Shown here piece after piece: positions 1-11,526 of a DNA stretch of 64,000 bases. The stretch is from Trichodelitschia bisporula (Eukaryota; Ascomycota; Dothideomycetes; Phaeotrichales; Phaeotrichaceae), in contig ML996699.1 of assembly GCA_010356995.1 (NCBI GenBank), positions 819,646 through 883,645 of the forward strand. The letters run 5' to 3'. The notes under the pieces were generated by a model. The model was not told the origin of the DNA. It ran no database searches and was given only the letters and a program-made list of their open reading frames with translations. A program made the position numbers and the translations under genes. The stretch's first letter is position 1, and each line of letters opens with the position of its first letter.

Positions 1-540
1 TGGTGCGTTGCGTGGTGGTTGTGGTCGTGTGCATGGAGTTCGGCTGGGGTGCAAAATTTGCGTTTTGCGCTTCGCCATCGACCCAGACGTCTCCCAGGGG
101 AGCTCCAGGTGTCATCCTGGGCGGATGGGCCCCAGTAAGCTGAATCCGTTCGAGTTTGAAGTATTTGAGCGATTCTGAAGGCTTGAACTCGAAAACATTA
201 TCTTCGCCAAGCTTTGATGTTTTTACATATAATACATATTGTAACCATAGACAGCATAGCAAGAAATATTAGTTCTGCTGAGTCGGCGCATATTTTGTTG
301 GTGGGTGCAGACGCTAAGGAGAGCATCCAAGAGCTAAGATAGAAGGTGACAACAGCCCCCAAAGATATCAGAATCTCATCAGTTTTTGCCTATTCATTAT
401 CCCTGGTACGGCCCTGGTACTGGCCCAGGTACAAACCGCGGTCAGTAACAAATTAAAGAGCTAGAACTTAGTTCTGGTAAAAATTTCAGTTTCTGTAACA
501 AATACTTGCTTTTTGAATAACTTCCGGAACCTCCGCGGAA
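1..540. other. Gene-free left edge
   Basis: No open frame of coding character is seen. The stretch is AT-richer than the gene core and includes short repeated words such as AGTAACAAAT-like strings near 440-510. It leads into the retrotransposon fragment, so part of it may be diverged flank or element sequence, but nothing can be aligned by eye. Confidence 0.5.
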
Positions 541-966
541 GCCAACTGCAGGAGACTAGAAGAAGCTCACGACACATGCATCGAGTGGGCGAACAGACAC
601 TGCGCAAGCTTTGCCCCAGAAAAATACAAGCTGATCCATTTCACAAACAAAAGGCAAACGCCCACTGCCACAGCAAACATCGAGGGAATCGCAGCCCCTC
701 CGGTCCAGTCCGGAAGGATCCTCGGAGTATGGGTCGACCCAAAACTCAAATGGAAAGCCCACGTCAAGGTGACAGCCGAAAAAGCAATGAAAAACTTCAA
801 CTCCAGACGACTTCCAGGGCTTTTCCTCAACCCTTCCAGGGAGGGTTTTTGCCGTGTTGAACCAAAGAAATTGGTCAAATCCACTCCTAAAGTGGTGAGA
901 CCCGACCATACGGCTAGCTAAAACAAGCCTGGGCGTAATCAAGCTATTATTATTATTGTTATTATG
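541..966 (+). mobile_element. Non-LTR retrotransposon (LINE) 3' fragment, copy A
   Basis: Frame 1 from 541 to about 800 reads as the C-terminal end of a LINE reverse transcriptase: the strings FAPEKYKLIHF and RILGVWVDPKLKWKAHV match the conserved region where the RT of Tad/I-type fungal LINEs ends (F-x-P-x-K-x-x-x-I-x-F, then LG-V-x-x-D-x-x-L-x-W-x-x-H). The reading loses RT character near 800. A shared 3' end follows and finishes in an ATT-type microsatellite tail at about 943-966. Only this 5'-truncated end is present, so the copy is dead. Family placement (Tad1 or I clade) is inference from motif spacing. Confidence 0.75.
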
Positions 967-1055
967 TATTATATGTACACCCCAGACCCCGAGATACACA
1001 CCTGCCTTACCAATTTGCCATTCAGCCCGATCCCGGCTAGTCATTAAATTTTTCC

Positions 1056-1210
1056 CATAATAATAATAATAGCTTGATTACGCCCAGGCTTGTTTTAGCT
1101 AGCCGTATGGTCGGGTCTCACCACTTTAGGAGTGGGTTTGACCAATTTCTTTGGTTCTACGCGGCAAAAACCCTCCCTAGAAGGGTTGAGGAAAGGCCCT
1201 GAAAGTCGTC
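1056..1210 (-). mobile_element. LINE 3' end, copy B (inverted)
   Basis: The reverse complement of this stretch matches 808-966 over about 150 bases with roughly six substitutions, five of them C/T-type. It includes the same ATT-repeat tail, here at 1057-1070. It holds only the untranslated 3' end. Copies A and B face each other tail to tail, with about 90 bases between the tails. The high similarity suggests fairly recent insertion compared with the surrounding decayed DNA. The C/T bias could reflect mild repeat-induced point mutation. Confidence 0.75.
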
Positions 1211-2570
1211 CATTGGAGAGGGGCATGTGAGCCTCACGCCTTTTACATGTGTTTATCATCTTTTCTTTGCACTATTCTTGTGTGTCCCAAGCGAGAACTT
1301 GGCCGCACGCAGAGAAACTGAGAAACATTCCATGTCCCAATTAAACCCCAAAAACGCCGAACGCCTACAGCAACGCAGATCCCATGATTCTAGGTCATGT
1401 TATCGAACGAGAGAAGGAGAGGAAGGAAATTGAGGAATGCCAGGTGGTGTCCTCTTTGGGGAGATCCGGTTCCTGGTAGCAAGGGTGGTGTTGAATCCGC
1501 TCTTCTTCACGTGTGGGTAGACTGGTGTTGTTGCTAGTCCTAGTATGTTGTCCTAGTATGTTGTGTTTGTGGTTGGAGAGAGGGTACCTTGGGGGGTTTG
1601 CTGCTGGGTTGGGGGACGGTGTTAACCCTGAGAACGGGGATTGGGTTCGGGCTGCATGGTGTCGTGTGGTGAGGTCTGTGGCCTCCGTTGTATTGAGCTT
1701 TTCCGGCTCTCTTGGGGTTCCTGGGGGGTTCCGGTTGCGGGCCGTCAGCTTTGTAGTGGCTCGCTTTCATCCGGTTCCCTTCGAGTCTCGCTAGGAGATT
1801 GTGGATTTATGAACAGTTCGTGGGGTGTGGGCGGCTTTTTTCCCACATAGCCCTTATTCATATGTGGCTATTTACGAATATATAGTCAGCAAATACCATG
1901 ATTTGGGGTAAGAAAAGGTTTGCATAAGGGGTGTATTTCAGATTTAGGGGTGGGAGAATGGCCTTCATCTTAACCGGACCCTGTTTCTCTCGAAGCGCAT
2001 GGAGCGATCATTGAGATGGTGAAATTTCCAGTCGATGGAGGCATAGACGGATGAACACAACTGCGAAAGAACTAATGTTCGACCTTGAATGTTCAGAGTC
2101 TTTTGGATTTGATAGGTGCTGCCTTTCTGCCTCGCCGGAGTGCTTCTCCACTCCCCTCCACAAATGAGGGGCTATGGCAAGCCTTGTGGTGTGTGGTACA
2201 CCTACCATGAGATACTAGGCTTACTGAGAATGTTTCGTGGAGTTTAAGGTGCGACAGATAAATGAAAGGAAGCTGTCTTTGAACTATAGCTGCAGCTGCA
2301 TTTGCAGGCCTTACGTGCCATGTCCATACCGGCGAGGAACGTTGATACACACAGTCCGGTACTGGCCTTGCGCCCTTGGCACGCGGGTCGCACCTTCCCC
2401 AACATCAAGTCTTGGCATTGACTCACACCTGCATAAACGACAAATGGACAGCTGCAGTTTTACAAACACCGAACGATCAACTTCCTGTAAAACTCGCTGG
2501 TCCTCACGCTGTGATACCTAGCCTGCTTTACAACAACTGAGAACTTCACTCCCCTTATCGTTGCCTTCCT
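1211..2570. other. Gene-free stretch before the MYND gene
   Basis: Open frames here are short and lack splice-compatible partners. I see no RNA gene or recognisable element. The last 100-200 bases presumably carry the promoter and leader of the MYND gene; no clear TATA box was found. Confidence 0.45.
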
Positions 2571-3811
2571 GTGACAGCTCAGATGGAGGAAAAGGTACTC
2601 CGGTTCAACAACCTTCCTCGGCCAAACACGTCACCCACTGGGCTCCCAAATCACTGGGTCTTTGGCGTTTGCCATGTCGACCTCGAGCCCCAGGGCGATT
2701 TGGTTATAGCCGTCAACCCAAAGAGCAGCTTTCTAAAACAAGCCGGTCCAGCCCAAATCCTCAAGCTTGGAACCGCGGCCGAAAAAGCAGAAGCCACGAT
2801 CTCGTGCCTCCTTGACGCCTTTATCAAAGCCGATGCCACGAACTCTCCAACCTTTGCACCTTGGACCTGGTCCACCCTGGATTCCGTCACGGCCCAAGCT
2901 GTTCAAGATGCCTTGAAGAAGCACGGCGTCAAATCCGAGATTTGCCGCGTAGGTGTCTGCACCGCCGAAGAGATCGATATTCTGGAGTCGGTCCGTGCCG
3001 GCTTGTTCGACGAGCTGATCAATTTGATGAAGACTCGCCGCCACCAGCCTCCATTATTGACGGTCTTCCCGGGCGACATCTCGAGATGCCACAACTGCCG
3101 CATGAGCCGGGAAAGCTTCTTCGTGCCGCTCAAGAAGTGCTCCAAGTGCAACAGCGCCTACTATCATTCGAGAGGCTGCCAGAAGGACCACTGGAAGGAC
3201 CACAAGCATGACTGTCGGCGCCTCGCGAGCGGCACCTACAGTCCACTCGAATACTACGACATCAAGGCCTCTGTCGACCCAAATGCCCGTGCGCTGATGA
3301 AGTCGCTCAACTTGGAGCCTCGCCACGGAAGCGGAATCGGGTAAGTATATCATCGACAGTCGTGGCGTATAAACGAGCTGACACAGCCTGCGGCCTTCCT
3401 CTGCATCGCCTAGTTTTCACCGGCCAGGACACTCCAGCAAACATGAAGCTACTTTTCGGCCAGGATGTCAAGAAAATCAAAACCGATCACGAAGACGCCC
3501 GCATCCAAGTTTTGCTCGACCCGCCGGTTGGATCGCCGGCCCACGTCTTCAATTTGCAGTGGCACGACCCTTCGCTCACTCGAGCTCCACGGCCGGCAAC
3601 CGAGGCCGAGGAGAACATGATTAAGGAGGTCAGACAGATACAGGCCATGATCCGCAACAGAGTCGGCGTGGGAAAATCACCCTCAACGAATGATATGAAG
3701 GCCATCATCGTCGAGGCGTTCGGAGCAAATTGGGTTGATAAGTTGCCGGTCTACCAACTGGCAACGAATACTATCGACCAGGGTGTTCCAGCTGGTGGGC
3801 ACCGTTACTGA
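2571..3811 (+). CDS. MYND-type zinc finger protein, exon join uncertain
   Basis: The first exon (2571 to about 3340) codes for 256 residues. It carries a full MYND finger near residues 170-215: CHNC, then CSKC, then Y-x(3)-C, W-x(2)-H and a last Cys, as in MYND proteins that bind protein partners. A second coding segment, about 3394-3811, encodes a conserved-looking tail (FTGQDTPANMKLLFG to a stop after GGHRY). A textbook donor GTAAGT lies at 3341 and an acceptor ACACAG ends at 3386, but joining them shifts the frame. All nearby AGs give the same phase, so no canonical acceptor fits. A one-base assembly error, a real frameshift allele or an unusual splice site are all possible. The partner and role are unknown. 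Confidence 0.75.
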
Positions 3812-6800
3812 TACCTTCGTCTGCGACCTTATCCTGTCGGGATTGGAGGCTATGGGTTGCGTACTTGGAGGATAGAAGGAAGCATGATTACTCAAGTAGA
3901 GATTATGTCATTCCCGGAGGCACGGGAGGAAGGAACGCATGAGGAGGTTACCCTGTATTTCGAACTTGAGTGATTTGCACTTCTCTCCTCTCTTCTATCT
4001 TCAAAGTCTTTAGTGAATCCAAGCTACTGTTTGTCTTCGCGTCTTACGTGCCCACCTCTATGTTTTACGCAACATTATGGCGGCCCGACTGCCTCTACCA
4101 GCGTAGGGTGCGAAGTCTGATATATGCCAATGTTGCTCGGAAAAATTGATATCGTTGCGCCGGCTAACGGCTACTGCCAGCTGTTGGGCGCGCACTGAAC
4201 TATCAAGGGCGGAAAACAAACGGAAAGAAAAGGGGAAAAGAAGCGATATGCTCCGATCCACTTCATACCCCGTTGTTATACTGAAGCCCGTCAGTTTCAG
4301 CTTCTGGAATCGGCTGATTGAAGGTCCGCTGGATGCTCAGGCTATTGCGGGATGATGCTGCGACTGAGGAAAGGTGTCTTCTCCTATGGACGATGTACCT
4401 ACCGTCTGGCTATCTCTCGCTGCTTCGTTAGTCGCTTCGATGGTTGTGTTTGACAGTATTTTATATCGACAAACTTTTCGTCCTCGCGCCTTCCAATGAA
4501 GATAGGCTGAAAATGCCGATGGATTGTCCGGACCGTTCTTGAATGATGAACTGAACATGCGGAGGCGATCGGATCAGCCGTCCGAGCTTGTCTTTCCCTC
4601 TGGAAAATCGACTTCATTCCGCACGCTGATGACTCACCGGTGCTTCCCTAATCTTCCATGCAGCCTCTGGTCGTCCTCCTTGACTTCTCATTCCAGAGTT
4701 TTCTCGAATCTCACTTGCACCGGTGATCGAAGCCACGCATAAAGCCCACTTGCATATCGTGGGTTTTCACAACGTCAGCTGCGTCTGGTTCTTCAACTTG
4801 ATACCGTTAATGGGTATACCAAACAGAGCGATTACAGAATAATCGGAGATAGATCCTCAGCACCTCAGTCTTTGAGCCTGCATCACCTACAGGCTCATCA
4901 TCCTAGACTGCACAGCGTGGGTGTTTTGGACAGGGTGAGAACTGGACTCTGGGGGTCTGATTGGTTGGTCTTGTTTAAAAGCCCCGTCTTGTGGTTGGTA
5001 GCCAAGAGGTGTGCATATCAGGTCTAGAACCAGGCAGTATGTAATGGTTCCGCTCGCAGTGAGGAAGAAAGTATTTCGCTATATTGGCACTGAAAGAAAT
5101 GCATCATCCGGAAGTCGGTACGGGTGTCGGACGCGTAGATGCTACTTACACCCATGGTGGAGCAAAAAGTACAGGACGCTACATCTGCGCTGCACACAGC
5201 ACCTACTCACCCTTCATTCTAACTGACCAAATGAGGGCAGCCAAATTTCAGGATTAGTAAAAATTTCCAAGGTAAACAAAGCCAAAGAGATATAGAATAC
5301 CTAGCTTGAGAAAGAAATTTTAATGTGCTACCGTCTGTCTATTAATCCTCGCGCTGTATATGTGCATTCCACGACAGCGTCTGAACGTTGACATTCTTGA
5401 AGGGAAAAACTACAAGCACAGTAAAAGTTTCAGAGATTCAACGCGAAAATTGGTACACCGCGTTTTCAGCGCCCAACTCTTACAGCATTTACTAAGTCCA
5501 AACCTTCAGTGGGATACAAATTTGCCCAGAGGATCAATGTAGTAAACTTTACATGATCAGAGTTGCCTGAATTACGCTGAAAGTTTGGTGTCTTCTTTTG
5601 CTCTCCATTCGGTTGCAGAACAAATCGTTCTTCATTTACCAAGTTCTGGGGTTAACTCCAAGTCTCAATGCACTTGCAAGGCAATGATGAATTATGGTAA
5701 CTCATATTACGCGGATTACCTGGACCAGTCGGGAACTTATCTCTTCTACTGCTGGCATTCTCGCTTGCGTCCTTAAAAGGTCGGTGGACCAACCAGGAAT
5801 CCAGGGTTGTTGCACAACGGTTCTGTAATAAATTGCTCGCTTCCATAATAATATTTTGGCGCTCTTATTTTTTCGTTAGTCTCTTAAAGACGCCTGCGAG
5901 GACGCCAGCAGTAGAAGAGATACATAATTGAGTAGGTGTATTTATTCACTAAACCGTGGGCCTCATATATGCCGTCATTACTTGCATCCTTGTAACTGCT
6001 GAACCAATCAGAGAGCAGACTTCTTAATAAAGATTATTCTGTAAATAGATCTTGCGCACTTGTTTGTCCGCTAATCATGAGTATGCAAACGAGGACGCTC
6101 ATTGTAAAAGGATAGGAGAATTTCTCAATACTTTCCTCATACACGCTCTGAAATAGAAACATCTTTCCCAATATGCGTACTCAGCCTACTGAGGTGCTAA
6201 ACAATCTATACCGTCAAGGTAAACCCAATGAGCTCTCTTTATCACATGAAGTGTAATTTTGTGTATTACGCTGGTCTCGGCATCGACCGGGCTCCGGGGA
6301 GAGAGGAAGGGGAATGAGGAGGAAATGAAGGCATTGTGGGGTTGGAGAAAATAAGCGACCCACAGAAGTGCGCTTTCAGACTGTTAGCCGATAAGTCTGG
6401 AGCACCTATAAATTTTTCTACAGTTCCAGGCGTGATATATGGCATGTGGATTGAAGACGGTCGGTGGTGTGGTGTCAGCGCAGCCTAATTAAATTATCCA
6501 TAACATGTGCTGTTTGCTGTAGAATATGGGGCTGGGCAGCGGAACTAAAGTACCCCTCCGGTTAAAGCTAAGTTCAAAATAATCCGGGGGCTAGGGCTCG
6601 CACTAGAGTTTACGCTGATTGGCGGAGCATCCAAAAGCAGGCTTTCAAAACTAAACCTTTCTGTAAGAGATTTTGCACCCTGATTGGTCTACCAATTATC
6701 GTTGGCCCCAGAGGTACCATGGGATACAATCGCAACGAGCGGTAGGAAATTGCTTAAACTTTGATCTGCTGAAACATCCGAGTACTGGGACCGCAGCCAC

Positions 6801-8814
6801 AAGTTCTTTTTTAATTTACTTGCGCCTTTCCAAGCTTATATCCTTTGCAAGCTCATCGGTCATAAAACCTTTCTGCTTCTACTACGTGGGTGCATACATA
6901 AGATTGCTACGATGTGCGCTAAATGTCTCTACTTGAGACGAGCAGTGGGGATTTTCAAGCTAGTTCAAGCTAGTTACACCGATGGAAATTATTACCAATC
7001 AACTGCAAAGCTTATGTGAGACGAATTTGAGGGACTGGCTTGATTGCCGTTGATTTACCTGAGTCCCAATCTTTTCGTGGGCTGGATTAGTTGTGCGACT
7101 GTGCATGTCTGGTATGCATCAAGGCCCGGGAACGTGCAGCTAACTGCTATGGCAAGCGACATCTGTAGTCAGTTCGTGTCCCTCACTTGCCTCTACTCTT
7201 GTCCTATTGGAGAATGATGAAATACCGTCCCATTTTGCATCCTCTCAACTGAGACGGGTTAGTGAATTACACACCGTGCAAATTACCGCTCATGCCATAG
7301 GATGCTGCGTTTTAGAACTAAACATCATAAGATATCATTTAAATAATTCCCGAGCGCGTGAGAGATGCTAGAAAATATCAGCCGTGTAAGCCGCTATTAT
7401 GAATGCGAACAGCGTTACAGACCAATGTAGGATGTCTTCACGTTCTGCCGGTGTGCCCCTTGCACCTTGCACTTCATTCTCTCTCAACAGGAGTTTCAAA
7501 CATTACCGGGACCTAGCTGCAAGACCGGTATACTACCCCTCTGCTCTTCCTGGCACTTCGCTGCCGTAGGAACTCATAGACACGCTACGTAAAATCTGCC
7601 CTGTAGATCTGACATCCACACGTTAGTCAGTGGAGGTTAGCCCTTAGGCGAATAAAGTCCAAGACGAGAATTACAGAAGCCTCGCACTTACACTCGGAGA
7701 CCCCATATTCTACCTATTCCACTTCACCGTTCACCTCTTTAACTCATTTCAGCACAAAATTCGTTACCATTCATTAACATAGTCCTCATGTACCATGTAC
7801 CGACTTTGTAAAACCGTATCCATTTGCAAGGTCTACCATTAAGGAGCGTATTCTCAACCTTCTGGGGTGGATATATCATTTCCTGTCAGCAGCCTTAGAT
7901 GTTCTCATCCAGTGCATTGTTAGGCCAAGCAGAACCGGGCCAAATGTGACGGCGTGCTTGATCTCAAAAATGATGGATTTGCAAAGCAGAATGATCTATG
8001 AGTTCTTACTTTCATATCGGCTATGCCTGCGTGGTTTGGGGCCTAAGCGATGAATAGACAGCACGACAGGAGAATTGCAAACGGCTATCAATTATTCACA
8101 CTCCAGTTCTTATGAGCCCCGGGCGAAATAAATCTCAAGCGCCACTAGGTCGGCGACTGCGAGAACCACTGGTGCCGGCATCCTACGACGTGCAATAGTC
8201 TGGTCAAACGGCCATTGTTCGTGAGGACGGTGATACAGGCCATATCCGATTGACTCGGATAAAACGGCATTCATTGGATTCCATCGTTCTGCTGGTGCAC
8301 ACTTTGTGTTAGAACTCTATTTCGGCGGCGGCCTGTGGCTCTGACCACTACTGGCAGCCGCGATGTAAGGCAGCCGATTCGGGCCGTGCTTGGGTAGCCG
8401 AAGCCAGTACCATCTGGACCACGCTATCATTGTCCACCTATTATTCGGCCCAGGGGCCTGCTACGCAATAGACAAGTACGCATTGGCACGCTTTTAAGGC
8501 AATCGGCTGTAGGGTAGAGCATCCCCAGTATTCCGGCTAGCTGCTCGCAATGGGCCGCGTGCCGAAGGCATCCCGTATGAATTTAAGTAAGCTCAGTACC
8601 GACGGCGGGGACTCCAAAGAAACTGGAAGAAGCGGCAGCGGTTGTCTGACAATTCTTCGACGCTTTGACTCTTCTTAGTGCTCTCCGCTTCTGTCCTGGG
8701 TCAGTCGATCGCTGCCTCAGGTCTGCCAAGCCACCACCCGGTCCACCCCCCGATGTCATCGGGCCTCAGCCAACGCCGACCTCCACATGTCCAACCACCA
8801 CCTCACCGCTAGCC
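3812..8814. other. Five-kilobase gene-poor, AT-richer tract
   Basis: Base composition is visibly richer in A and T than the gene core, with many TA dinucleotides and no frame longer than about 115 codons. A degraded inverted repeat lies at 5738-5922. This looks like old repeat DNA, possibly altered by repeat-induced point mutation, but no protein motif of a transposase or polymerase could be read. The last 200 bases hold the leader of the BSD gene. Confidence 0.5.
5738..5922. repeat. Degraded inverted repeat, about 42-bp arms
   Basis: The left arm (about 5738-5779) starts TTATCTCTTCTACTGCTGGC. The right arm (about 5881-5922) is its reverse complement over about 42 bases, with mismatches that are mostly C/T or G/A. 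About 100 bases separate the arms. This could be the remnant of a small MITE-like DNA element or of two inverted repeat copies. No flanking target duplication was recognised. Confidence 0.55.
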
Positions 8815-10112
8815 ATGGACGTCGCCTATGACCACATTCAGGAGGAAACCTTCCCCGAGGACGAGGAGGGCCGTCCTCGCGCCAATTCAACTCAGCAACC
8901 CACTCTCAACGCCGAGTTCCAGGAAGCGTACAAAGCGTTCTCTAACTCCCCGTGGGGCTCGCGCCTCGGCGGCTTTTGGGGCAAGGTGAAGGAGCAGGTC
9001 GGTTGTTTGTGATCGTGGTTTCTGCGCTGACAGCTTTAGGGTGAGCACTATTATGGAGAGGCGCAGAAGGAGGTCACTTCCGCCAGCACCACCGCATCCA
9101 AGGGCCTGTCGGAGCTGATCTCCCGCACGCGCGCCCTGTCCGTCGCTTCTCCCGATGCACCTTCGTCGTCAACCACTGATACCATCGTTGAAGCTCCCGA
9201 GCGCCCGGAGAGTCTCCCCGCCGATATTGTCAAGGAAGCCGAGGGCATGCTGGCACGGTTCCGCAGCGAGGCGGCGCGGCGGCTGCGCGAGATTGAGCGG
9301 GCTGAGGACGCGGCCGACGAGGCACTGCTGCGGTTCGGGAGCAACATCCGCGACTTTCTGAGCGAAGCGGTGACGATTGCGCCGCCGAGCGCGGAGGAGG
9401 TGGATAGTGGGAATTCGAAGGTGTTGTTTGAGAGTCGCGATGCGGATGGGAAGCGTGTGATCCACACGACGCGGTTTGATGCCCAGCTGCATGTTATTCA
9501 CTGCAGTATGGATAGCTTCCTGAGCGATCCGGCCAGCGATGAGTACGAGCCGTGGACAAAGACGTTCGACGTCGAGAAGCAGACGGCGCAGATTGCGCGC
9601 GATCTTGAGGAGTACGACGAGTTGAGGCGCGCGATGGAGAAGCTAGTGCCGGAGAAGGTGGAATATGCGCAGTTCTGGCAGCGCTACTACTTCCTGCGGC
9701 ACGTCATCGAGAGTGAGGAGAAGCGTCGGCGGGAGCTGCTTAAGGGTAGGGACATCCATTTCGTATCGGCGAGGCTAACGCTCTAGGCGCTGCGACGCAA
9801 GCTGACGAGGAGGTCGCGTGGGACGAGGACTCTGAGGAAGAATCGGACGAAGACGAGTCGGAGGAGGAATCGGAGGAGGAGAGCCCCGACCCATCTGCCT
9901 CAACTACTACCCTCACGAAGCCCAAACCCGCCCCCGAAGCCGACGCCGACAAGCTTAAGCCCGGCGAGCCACGCCGCTCGCAGGACCAGCGCTCACAGCC
10001 CGACAGCGACGCGTCGTACGACCTTGTCAGCGGGGCGGCGAGCCGCACGGCGGGCAGTCCACGGGAGAATGTGACGCAGGTGGAGGAGAGCGACGAAGAG
10101 GACTGGGAGTAA
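8815..10112 (+). CDS. BSD-domain protein (Dos2-like)
   Basis: Exons 8815-8997, 9040-9745 and 9787-10112 join in phase (introns of 42 and 41 nt, donors GTCGGT and GTAGGG) to about 404 residues. The protein has an N-terminal region with [15 protein letters not shown], a basic, Arg/Glu-rich helical segment near residues 130-170, then a BSD domain ending in [14 protein letters not shown], the aromatic FW/YF signature of the family. The tail is very acidic ([14 protein letters not shown]) and ends SDEEDWE. This order matches fungal Dos2-like proteins, whose role is poorly known; BSD domains also occur in TFIIH p62 and synapse-associated proteins. The frame stays open upstream to 8665, but ATG 8815 (AGCCATGG) is the better start. 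It converges with the next gene, stop to stop, 94 bases apart. Confidence 0.88.
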
Positions 10113-10206
10113 GATATGACGACGCGGCGTTGGGGAGTTTCTTCACTGCAGCGAGCTGGTTTAAGTGAGAGTCTTGTGGCTATTGTACACAGCTCGTAGC
10201 AAATGA

Positions 10207-11526
10207 TCAAGTGGGCGATAACGTCCCTTCAACCTGATCGGCCCACGACTTCTTCTCCTTCTCCACCGGCACGTCGAGCGGCGCGACCTTCTTTGCCTTT
10301 GATGGGAATGCAACTGCTGTCGGCGGCTGGGCGTCGAGCTTCTCGACGCGTGCGGAAGGAAGTTCGGGGAAGTCGGTTGGCTTCGGTGGTGCCTGTACTG
10401 CTGGTTTCGAGGCTTCACCTTCACCGTCGCCGCGACCACGGCCCCGACCCCGACCTCCGCGGCCGCGCTCTCCACGTCCCCGCCCAGCACCCCGTCCACG
10501 CTCGCCTCCACGCCCCCGCTCTCCCCGAGGCGGAGATAAAGCCTCCACATCCTCCGCCTCCGCAGTAGCATACCTACTGCTCGCAATCCCACCATGCGCA
10601 CCGCGCCTAGCATGCTGCTTAGGCGCATCAAAGTCCTCCGGCTTCTTCTCCATATCCCACTCCCGCACACCCACCGCCTGCAGCTTCCGCTGGCGATTCT
10701 TCTCCCGCTCCCCCATCATCTGCTGCCTATTCAACCGATCCTCCTTCCGCCGTTGCGCTGCCTGCGCCTCCCTCGCTTCGAAGAGTTCCTGGTCTGCCTG
10801 TGCGCGCTCGTGGGCTGCGAGGAGGGCTTCGTTTTTTAGGGTCATGGCTGCGATGCGCGCGTTTAGTTCTTCTTCGGTGAGTTTGGCCTAGAGGAGTTAG
10901 CTTGTGTGCAAGGTATGAGATTGGAGGTGACGAACCTTCTTCACCCCGCCGGTGCCGCTCCGGTCCCCTCGCACGGCGCCCACGACGCCCTCCTTGCGCT
11001 CTGCCTTTGCGCCCTCGGCCGGTTTATCTGCGCTCTCGGTGTGGCTGGGACTCGGTGCCGGCCCGCCGCGCCGGTTGCCACGGCCGCGGGGCGCGCGGGG
11101 TGCATCGCGGGGCGGGGTGGGCAACTGCTCGGGCTCGGGAGTTGGGCCGGCGGCTTCGGGGGGGGCTTCGACGGTGGGTTCGGGAGCCGGCTGGAGGGTG
11201 GGTTCTGGGACCGGGGCTGGCGGCGGCGCGGGCTCGGTGTAGGCGAGGGGCGTGAAGTCGTCGTCGAAGAGGTCGTCGGGCGCGCGGGTTTGGGCGAACT
11301 CATCTTCGTCGGCAGGGTAGGTTGGTTCGTAATCGGTGGATTCCTGCGGGCTTAGCTGCGGTTGAGATAGTGAGGGGGGGTGCTTTACGGGTGCGGGAAC
11401 GGGTTCGGGAACGAGTTCGGGAGCTGGAGGCATAGTGGTGGTGGATGTAGTTGGAGCGGGTGGAGGGGAGGGTGGAGGTGGTGAGGCCGCTAGCGGGGAT
11501 ACGGTAGCCCATTTTGAGGTATTCAT
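10207..11526 (-). CDS. RGG-rich, proline-rich protein of unknown function
   Basis: Two exons (11526-10936, 10887-10207; 48-nt intron, TTCGT after the G of the donor, CTAG acceptor) give about 423 residues. The N-terminal half is low complexity, rich in Pro, Glu and Ala, with an acidic patch (DEDEFAQ, DDLFDDDF). A basic stretch PRGRGNRRGG follows. The intron falls just before a charged helical block (KLTEEELNARIAAMTLKNE) that runs through residues of the type QRRKEDRLNRQQMMGEREKNRQ. A dense RGG/RGRG box then precedes the C-terminal SWADQVEG. RGG boxes usually bind RNA and are arginine-methylated, so an RNA-linked role is plausible. I do not recognise the family. Start chosen at the first Met of the open frame. 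Confidence 0.8.

Noticed and set aside
3289-3386. Alternative MYND intron with donor GTGCGC at 3289
   Set aside because: It restores the frame but removes a segment that looks coding (ALMKSLNLEPRHGSGIG) and uses a poor donor next to a perfect one.
4386-4499. A 37-residue frame with a hydrophobic segment (PTVWLSLAASLVASMVVF)
   Set aside because: No leader, conservation or neighbour supports it; such short frames are common by chance in this AT-rich tract.
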